Source: Dictyocoela muelleri (lineage: Eukaryota > Microsporidia). Taken from it: a DNA stretch of 12,825 nt. Shown here one piece after another: positions 7,266-12,825 of the stretch; the first letter of the stretch is position 1; each line of letters starts with the position of its first letter. The notes below the pieces were generated by a model. The model was not told the origin of the DNA, did not search any database, and saw nothing but the letters and a program-made list of their open reading frames with translations. The stretch spans positions 1 to 12,825 of the forward strand of contig SDVU01000502.1 of assembly GCA_016256075.1 (NCBI GenBank), written 5' to 3'. Position numbers and translations under genes: made by a program.

Positions 7266-8262
7266 TTAATCGTTAATTATTTCGCCATCTAAACACCTTT
7301 GAATATATTCTAGCATATGACGAAAAAAACCATTGCAATCTTCGGGTGTTATTTGTGATGCAGCGCTATTTATTGCATTAAATAATTCATCTTCATTATT
7401 AGGATTATATCCACGGACAATATTTTTCCATTTGCTAAAAAGATTTTCAATTGGATATAGAAAAGGTGAGTATGGTAACAAAAATTTAATATTTATATTT
7501 TTTTCAGAACATTTATCCAAAATATTAGATGTTTTATGAATTGAAGCGTTATCCATAATAAGTTGGCAATTTTCTAAATTTAATTCAGATAATCTTTCAC
7601 CAAATTCATTAATAAAACCACACATTGATTCGGAATTGTATGGCCTAGTTGATATTTTAAAATCAAGAAAATTTTCTCGAGTCATTACAGCCACGACTGA
7701 AATATTTCTAGTTCGTATAGCCTGAACCGTGCGTGATGATGTATTTCCTATTAATGATCTGCCTTTCTTTCTCCTCATAGAAACTTGAAATCCGCATTCA
7801 TCTAAAAAAACAATTTCACGATCCATTAAATTGTTTCGCAATTGTTGAAACCATAAGGCGTATGAAAGCCTCTCTTCAATTGATGCTGGTGTATTTCTAC
7901 GTATTGGAACATTTATCATATTTTTTAATGTATAATGGAAACTACATAAATTTCGAGCTATTGTGCTTTTTGAAACTTCAATGCCCGAAATCCTCAATTT
8001 TTCTTTAATTTCTGACAATCTAATATCCGTCTCTTTGTCTACCAGTTCTCTAAGTATATTATTATCATTTGATGATAGTTTACTACGTTTATACCCTCCA
8101 GTTTTACCTGGAGATGATATCCCAGTTGCAAATTTTTTTTAAAATAGAATTTATAATAGACCTGGGAATGTCTAGCAAATCAAATATTTTAGACCGTGTT
8201 TTCGCACAAGTATGCATCCTAATGATGTCATCTCTATAATTTTGTTTAATACGTTTTTTCAT
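7266..8262 (-). pseudogene. Tc1/IS630-type DD34E transposase, one frameshift
   Basis: This transposase would cut and rejoin the element's own inverted repeats at TA sites in the nucleus. The ATG at 8260-8262 lies just inside the right inverted repeat, and the product would be about 331 residues, normal for the family. Residues 1-43 form a first helix-turn-helix (KQNYRDDIIRM through IINSILKK). A linker SPGKTGGYKRSKLS and a second HTH follow to about residue 110. The catalytic triad is D154 (FLDECGF), D237 (IMDNASIH) and E272 (YPIENLFSKWK), with exactly 34 residues between the last two. The frame is broken once, in an A8 run (minus strand of about 8140-8150). Seven A would keep LKK followed by FATG in frame; with eight, the frame meets a stop at about 8104. 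From 8135 to 7266 the frame is open. The break could be real, an assembly error or a slippage site. A TTG at 8016-8018 is not the true start, because family sequence continues upstream of it. Confidence 0.9.
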
Positions 8263-8268
8263 AAGGGT

Positions 8269-8408
8269 GGCGATATAGGTTGACACAAAAACGAACAAGA
8301 TTTACACAAAAACGAATTTGATTTAAAAACATTATTTTAAAAAATTTAAAATACCCCTTAATGACTATCTAGATTGACACCCAAAGGATCTATGTCGAGA
8401 AAAACCTA
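8269..8408 (-). repeat. Right inverted repeat with three internal direct repeats
   Basis: This is the partner of 7073-7212, the same length and about 85% identical by eye. Read back, it carries the binding-type motif at 8280-8294 (exact), 8301-8315 (one change) and 8374-8388 (outer copy, four changes: CCTTTGGGTGTCAA). The outer copy has therefore decayed more than its left counterpart, which might weaken transposase binding at this end. Confidence 0.85.
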
Positions 8409-8410
8409 TA

Positions 8411-8537
8411 TTATAAGCTCCTAATTTCATTGTTATAAGCCTCTAATTTCATTATTATAAATTTCTAAATTTCATTATTATAAGCATTTAATTTCATTAT
8501 TATAGATTTCCAAATTTCATTATTTTTAATTATTATA
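8411..8537 (-). repeat. A' layer: ~5 reverse 22-bp units
   Basis: The units read CTCCTAATTTCATTGTTATAAG, then diverge toward the inside (TTTCATTATTATAGATTTCC, TTTCATTATTTTTAATTATT). They are more diverged than the eight units of the right-hand A layer, so the two arms have not been kept identical. Confidence 0.85.
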
Positions 8538-8726
8538 AGGCTTTGCAAAGTTATATACATTTTTTTAAGTTATAGACCTATTTCTGAATAGTAATAAACC
8601 TATTTCTGCAAAGTTATAGGCCCTTTTGTAAAGTCAGCGACGCTTAAAAAATTTAAGACCCTTTTTGCGGTTTTATAGACTTTTTTGCAGTGTTATAGCC
8701 ATTTTGCAGTGTTATAGACTATTTTT
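8538..8726 (-). repeat. B' layer: ~8 reverse ~21-bp units
   Basis: The units centre on GCAAAGTTATAGACC and, towards the centre, GCAGTGTTATAGAC. The change from TTTGC-type to CACTGC-type units is in the same order as in the mirrored arm and in the array at 378-660, so unit subtypes are positionally conserved. Confidence 0.8.
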
Positions 8727-8765
8727 GTTAGAGTTTTAGTGATCTGGAAAAATTCGCCTAGATTA

Positions 8766-9000
8766 ATTTTTTTTATTATTTTTAACCCTTATTTAAAACC
8801 TTTATTTTTTTTAAACCTTTATTTTTAATCTTTTTTAACCCTTGTATTTTACTCATAATTTCTTAACCCTTAATTATTAAGCCTTATTTTATAACCATTA
8901 TATATAGTTCTTATTTTCAAGCTCTTATTTTTCAACTCTACTTTTTAGACTTTTATTTTTTTAATCTCCTTATACCCTTATTTTTTAACCCCATTTTTTA
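8766..9000 (-). repeat. C' layer: reverse TAACCCTTATTTTT units
   Basis: About 15 degenerate units of 13-18 bp have the theme TTAACCCTTATTTT. This layer is much shorter than its mirror partner at 9012-9630. Confidence 0.8.
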
Positions 9001-9011
9001 ACAGAGGTTAT

Positions 9012-9630
9012 ATAAATAAGAATTAAAAGGTTAGGTTAAAAAAAATAATAATTAAAAAATCAATTTAAAAAAATAATGAGTTAAAAAATGGATGGGTTAA
9101 AAAATAAGGGTTACAAGGGGGGTTAGAGAATAACATTTAACATATAAAGGTCAAAAAATAAGGATTAAAAATAATTTGTAAAAATTAAGGTTAAAAAAAG
9201 GTTAAAAAATACTGACTAAAAAAAAGGACAAAAAAATAAGGGCTAAAAAATACGTGCTAAAAAACAAGGGCTAAAAAATAAGGGCTAAAAAACAATGGCC
9301 GAATGATATGGGTCAAATAATATGAGTTGAAAGATATGGTTTAAAAAATATAGGTTAAAAATAATGGTTAAAAAAAATTGCTAAAATAAGAGATATAATA
9401 TAATGGTTATCATATAAGGACTAGAAATAAGGGTTAGAAAAATAAGGATTAAAAACAATGGCTAAACACTTATGGGCTTATAATTAGGGCTAAAATATAA
9501 TGTTTATAATAGAAGGGTTAAAAATTAAAGACTAAGAAATTTCGACATAAATACAAAGTTTAAAAAAGGATTAAAAAATAATAATTAAAAATAAGGGTTA
9601 AAATAAGGGTACAAAATATTAAAAAAAATT
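9012..9630 (+). repeat. C layer: forward AAAATAAGGGTTAAA units
   Basis: About 40 degenerate units of ~14-16 bp have the consensus AAAATAAGGGTTAAA, with local variants (GGGCTAAAAAATAA around 9240-9295). It is 2.5 times longer than the left-hand C' layer, showing copy-number change in one arm only. Confidence 0.85.
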
Positions 9631-9672
9631 ATTTAGGCGAATTTTCGCGGATCACTATAACTCTAACAAAAA

Positions 9673-9800
9673 GAGCCTATAACACTGCAAAAAGGCTATA
9701 GCACAGCAAAATATCTATATCTTTCAGAAAAGGGGTCTATTACTATGCAGAAATGAATATATAACTTAAAAAGGTGTCTATAACTTTGCAAAGCCATGTA
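9673..9800 (+). repeat. B layer: ~6 forward ~21-bp units
   Basis: It begins GCCTATAACACTGCAAAAAG and ends TCTATAACTTTGCAAAGCC, repeating the CACTGC-to-TTTGC change seen in the 378-660 array. It has fewer units than the left arm. Confidence 0.85.
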
Positions 9801-9828
9801 ATAATTAATAAAAATGAAATTTAGAAAT

Positions 9829-10004
9829 TTATAATAATGAAGTTAGTGACTTATAATAATGAAATTAGGGACTTATAATAATGAAATTATGGACTTATAA
9901 TAATCAAATTAGGGACTTATAATAATCAAATTAGGGACTTATAATAATGAAATTAGGGACTTATAATAATGAAATTATGGACTTATAATAATGAAATTAG
10001 GGAC
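9829..10004 (+). repeat. A layer: eight 22-bp units
   Basis: There are eight units of exactly 22 bp, TTATAATAATGAAATTAGGG plus AC, with only one to three changes each. The variant TTATAATAATCAAATTAGGG is present twice in adjacent units (9895-9938), a sign of recent unit duplication. This is the most regular satellite in the window. Confidence 0.95.
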
Positions 10005-10009
10005 TGTAT

Positions 10010-11147
10010 AAATATAATCGAATATTTTCCATTGTGCTTCAAAATAGCCCAATGCTATTTTTAGAGACGTCAGTTTTAAGCGTAAATATATTTTACTCAT
10101 TCTACATATAGCATTCTAGCTTATTTGCCAAATATTTATTCACATCCTCAAAAACTTTTATAGATTCCTGTAATAAATAAGCTTGGTTTTATGTTTATAT
10201 TTTAATTCATATAATGACTTAGCGCGTTCAGAAAAATTTAGGATAAATTTTCTGTCATAATTCAATAATTAAAAACATCTCATTTGTTGTTTTCGTGTTT
10301 TAGGCTTCTCATAGGCAATTATTCTTTCTTATATTTTTTTAAACAGATCTAATTTACATTGCCATTTCTATATAACAAAAAAAAAATTATATCTTCCTTC
10401 ATAAATAAAGACTTAGATCTATCTATGCGCATGTTATACGTATAAAAAGCGTCTATCACAATTTAAAAAAAATATATATTAATCTCATTTTTATCGTTTC
10501 ATATAATAAAACGTCATTAATGTATATAAATCAATTATTTCCTATCAAACCTTCTAAGATTATAGACATTCTATGTTAAAATAGGGTCTGAATATTTTTA
10601 AATCATTGTGAAATACGTGTAAATACCATAAATCTACTGTTTGCGTCCAAAAAAGTAGCCTTGTCAATTCATCTTCATGTAAAGTAATTTGGAAAAATCC
10701 ATCCTTTAAATCAAGTAATGAAAAATATTTCGCCCCAAAAAATGATAAAAAATATCAGGAATTTCTAACAATTCAAACTGATATAGCTCAACGAATTCGT
10801 CTTTTTGTCTTAAGTATAGGGTAAATCGTAGGTTTTTATTTTTTTTTCTTGTTAAGTACTATAGGATTGATCTATTGTAACTTACTTGGTTCTACATATT
10901 TCATTCTCTCATATTCTGATATTTATTCTATAAAATCTTTTTTTATCTTGAAAACATTTAATAGGTCTATTCAAGCTGTGAATTTTGTCTCCGAAGGGTT
11001 TTATCTGACATTCTATTGGAAACTATTTCGAATATTCATAAATTTTAGAAATAAGATTCTTCCCTAATATTATATCAACAATTAATCTATCAATTATATA
11101 GAATTTATCTTAAATAACTTTTACATTATAATTTATTTTTAAAACTA
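10010..11147 (-). mobile_element. Ty3/Gypsy-like pol fossil 2 (broken, old)
   Basis: On the minus strand, a protease end (DIILG block near 11070) is followed by a reverse transcriptase region with a DLKDGFFQI block near 10690-10716. Next come a thumb-like YDRKFILNFS block near 10225-10265 and the start of RNase H (FTLKTD near 10070-10085). The order and spacing fit Ty3/Gypsy pol. The copy is heavily decayed with many breaks and is not functional. It stops at the foldback (10004) on one side and at the pogo-like element (11148) on the other, so both flanks appear to be insertions into it. An 11-kDa-scale plus-strand frame at 10849-11067 is only its antisense shadow. Confidence 0.75.
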
Positions 11148-12783
11148 CAGTCTTGGTCGAAATTTTAGACTGCTTTCTATAAAAAGCAATTAAAAATTTC
11201 GTCAGGTTAAAAATTTCGACCATATTAAAAAATACGTACAAATTAATTTAAATCATTTTTTAAGGTTAAAATAGTATTAAAGCTTTCCCCTATGATGTTT
11301 TTGTAAATATTCCGAGATGATTTTATCATGTAAAACTAAGGATTCTTTTAGATATTCTGAATCATAAGATCTCAATATTTTTATAGTTTTTCGAAGTGGT
11401 GTTAGCACATTACCACAGCTTAAAATATTTTCCTTTTTCATTATCGACACCAACAACTCTATAAATTGAATAAAAACTGCTTGTTTATCAACTATCATCA
11501 CATTATAAAATTTTATAATCTATTTTAGGCATATCAGTTTCGTAAATTTTTGTTTTTCCTCCGCAATTAATTATTACATTTTCTGTGATATCAACAAAAG
11601 TACATTCAGCCCAATTTAAAATGTTTAACATATTTATCTTTTTTGTTATTTCGAAGTGATCCATATCATTTATTAAGACATTAAAGACCTGAAATTTATT
11701 TAAAAGTGTTTTAAATTTAGATTTAAAAGAATGAATAATTCCAGCATCCAATAGTTGTAACAATGATGTAGAATTAGGCGAAAGAACATTAAAGCTATGT
11801 TTGTCTTATCTGGAATCTTATGACCACTAAAATTATCAAGGATAATAATAACTTTTCTATCTTTCTTGATACGACTATCATTTAATGTATTTAAGTTTTC
11901 ATTAAATAACTCTGAAGTTAGCCATGATCTTTCGTTTGAGTTATAACAACACAAAAGGGAATTAAAGATGTATTTTTAAAAATTCTAGGCTTTTGAGATT
12001 TTCCAATTGAGAGAGGGTAAAGTTGCTCTTTAAGTGCACTGACTCCTAGCATCATTGTTATTCTTGTTTAATCTAGTTTAATGTTCTTTTAGCCAGTGTC
12101 TTATCAACAACATAGGACTTGTTAGAACTAGCTTTTAAAAACAGAGAATTTCCATCAATGTTAAAGATATAACGTTTATGTATGATTCTAACATATTAGA
12201 CAGCTAAGCTTTAAAATCTTCTACCTGAGAGGTATCTGCACTGGCGGACTCTCCATGTAAAATAACATAGCTTACTGAATGCTCCTTAAAAAACATTTTT
12301 ACAGCATATAGATATGGTTTTTAAAAGTCATTCTTTTAAAAAAAAAAAATCCACAGCTATTCCATATATAATATCCATCGTGACATTATATTCTTATATC
12401 TTTAGATTATTATTCTTTTTTATATATAAGAATCTATTTCCTCATATTTAGATGATTTGTCTGACTGATTTTTTTATTATTATTAAGATATTTCGAGTCT
12501 TAATCAAGATATACGAGGTCAAATAAATTTAAAAAAATAGATCTCGCTACAGATGAAGTAACATTGTATTTATTTCCTTACTTCACATCTTTTAAGTCCT
12601 TCTTCAACTATTTCTTGTACAATCTTTTTTTCAAATAAATTTTTTCTATGATTTGATTTCATTTATGAGTTATTTTTTTTTGATTTTTGACTTAATTTTT
12701 TAAAAAATAACCTTTTTTTACCGACAGATTGAATAAATAATTAAAATTTTCTAAAAAAGTGTCAAAATTTTCGATTGGCTATT
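11148..12783 (-). mobile_element. Pogo/Tigger-like DNA transposon, decayed (1,636 bp)
   Basis: The left end begins CAGTCTTGGTCGAAATTTTA directly after TA (11146-11147); CAGT ends with TA duplications are usual for pogo/Tigger. The right end, read back from 12783, is AATAGCCAATCGAAAATTTT, followed outward by TA (12784-12785). The ends align loosely (CGAAA-TTTT-GAC), so the right boundary is less sure. The left subterminal region holds further inverted copies of the motif: TGGTCGAAATTTTA at 11153-11166 against AAAAATTTCGACCA near 11208-11222. The gene inside is on the minus strand. Insertion into the protease part of pol fossil 2 makes this element younger than that fossil. Confidence 0.75.
11277..12662 (-). 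pseudogene. Pogo/Tigger-like (DDE_1) transposase pseudogene
   Basis: The start is likely ATG at 12660-12662 (MKSNHRKNLFEKK). Parts occur in family order. A CENP-B-type HTH runs through KIVQEIVEEGLKRCEV (to ~12570). A decayed middle leads to HSVSYVILHGESASA (~12250-12285) and DTSQVEDFK. The first acidic block is FNIDGNSLFLKAS (~12125-12165), followed by TMMLGVSALKEQLYPL and IGKSQKPRIFKN (~11970-12055). SWLTSELFNENL and IIILDNFSGH (D at 11835-11837) come next, then SPNSTSLLQLLDAGIIHSF (D at 11746-11748) and NILNWAECTFVDIT (~11580-11620). The last two Asp are about 29 residues apart, as in pogo. The gene has in-frame stops (for example near 12575, 12206, 12078) and at least four frame changes (near 12185, 12060, 11945, 11800), plus a further break near 11502. 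It is dead and could not move its own element. Confidence 0.85.
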
Positions 12784-12785
12784 TA

Positions 12786-12825
12786 TTTGATTAAAAACCC
12801 TGTTGCGATGATTAAAAGATCATAT
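12786..12825. other. Flank of the pogo-like insertion
   Basis: Only 40 bases remain. If the pogo-like element inserted into pol fossil 2, this is the continuation of the fossil's protease or upstream part, but it is too short to test. Confidence 0.3.

Larger units (their letters stand above)
7073..8408 (-). mobile_element. Tc1/IS630-type DNA transposon, nearly whole (1,336 bp)
   Basis: The element has inverted repeats of 140 bp (7073-7212 and 8269-8408), a single transposase gene on the minus strand filling the space between, and TA on both sides (7071-7072 and 8409-8410), which is the Tc1/mariner target duplication. The termini are TAGGGTTT at the left and TAGGTTTT read back at the right. 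If the TA inside these termini is the target copy instead, the ends move inward by two bases. It is the best preserved element in the window. Its right end abuts the first repeat unit of the large foldback, and TTATAAG spans the junction, consistent with insertion at a TA in a repeat unit. Confidence 0.9.
8411..10004. mobile_element. Concentric foldback element, three mirrored satellite layers
   Basis: This 1.6-kb inverted repeat is built from three kinds of tandem repeat in mirror order: A' (8411-8537), B' (8538-8726), C' (8766-9000), centre near 9005, C (9012-9630), B (9673-9800), A (9829-10004). The B/C junction is unique sequence and is mirrored too (8727-8765 and 9632-9672). The left arm is about 595 bp and the right arm about 1,000 bp; most of the difference is in the C layer (~240 against ~620 bp). 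No coding sequence is present. The plan, long inverted repeats made of short tandem repeats of variable copy number, is that of FB (foldback) elements. On its right the RNase H part of pol fossil 2 breaks off, suggesting insertion there. Confidence 0.85.

Noticed and set aside
7333-7539. 68-residue plus-strand reading frame
   Set aside because: It lies antisense to the well-supported Tc1/IS630 transposase.
9012-9630. AAGGGTTA-containing units as telomere repeats
   Set aside because: The units are 14-16 bp, A-rich and irregular, lie inside a palindrome, and are mirrored at 8766-9000. No pure short telomere repeat is present.
9829-10004. Regular 22-bp units as a CRISPR array
   Set aside because: There are no unique spacers; units are directly adjacent and nearly identical, in a eukaryote-like context with no cas genes.
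10849-11067. 72-residue plus-strand reading frame
   Set aside because: It is the antisense shadow of pol fossil 2.

Overview
The window is very AT-rich, low-complexity eukaryotic DNA with no intact host gene, rRNA, tRNA or CRISPR array that I can see. It is a graveyard of transposable elements inserted into each other. Nothing identifies the host directly. Very low GC together with Ty3/Gypsy-like, Tc1/IS630-like and pogo-like elements would suit a TE-rich microsporidian or another AT-rich fungus, protist or small animal. That is an inference; the sequence does not prove it.

Layout. 1-1370: low-complexity DNA carrying two opposed arrays of a ~21-bp repeat ('B' units, 378-660 and 1161-1365), a G-run cluster (699-737) and a scattered AAAAGTGACCG motif. 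1370-1925: nothing recognised. 1925-2481: a ~390-bp inverted-repeat element between two ~75-bp direct repeats. 2605-2771: a small foldback. 2773-3682: an element with G/C-rich inverted ends and a 296-bp, ~97% matched palindrome (2961-3256). About 4100-5940, minus strand: an old, broken Ty3/Gypsy-like pol fossil (protease, reverse transcriptase, RNase H parts), interrupted by a ~660-bp TA-flanked MITE-like element (4325-4987). A possible gag-like remnant lies at 6690-6900, with a foldback at 6338-6652 between it and the pol part. 7073-8408: a Tc1/IS630-type DNA transposon, nearly whole, with 140-bp inverted repeats that each hold three copies of a likely transposase-binding motif. Its DD34E transposase is broken by one extra base in an A run. 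8411-10004: a large foldback built of three concentric tandem-repeat layers (A'B'C'-CBA). 10010-11147, minus strand: a second Ty3/Gypsy-like pol fossil. 11148-12783: a decayed pogo/Tigger-like DNA transposon whose TA target sits inside that fossil.

The parts record a sequence of insertions. The Ty3/Gypsy fossils are the oldest layer. The pogo-like element entered one of them, and MITE and foldback elements entered or abut both. The Tc1-like element is the youngest-looking and abuts the edge of the foldback array. The most unusual structure is the 1.6-kb concentric foldback, whose repeat units recur at 378-660, 1161-1365 and 4263-4316. It resembles in plan the FB elements of Drosophila, with terminal inverted repeats made of short tandem repeats, but its units are not ones I recognise.
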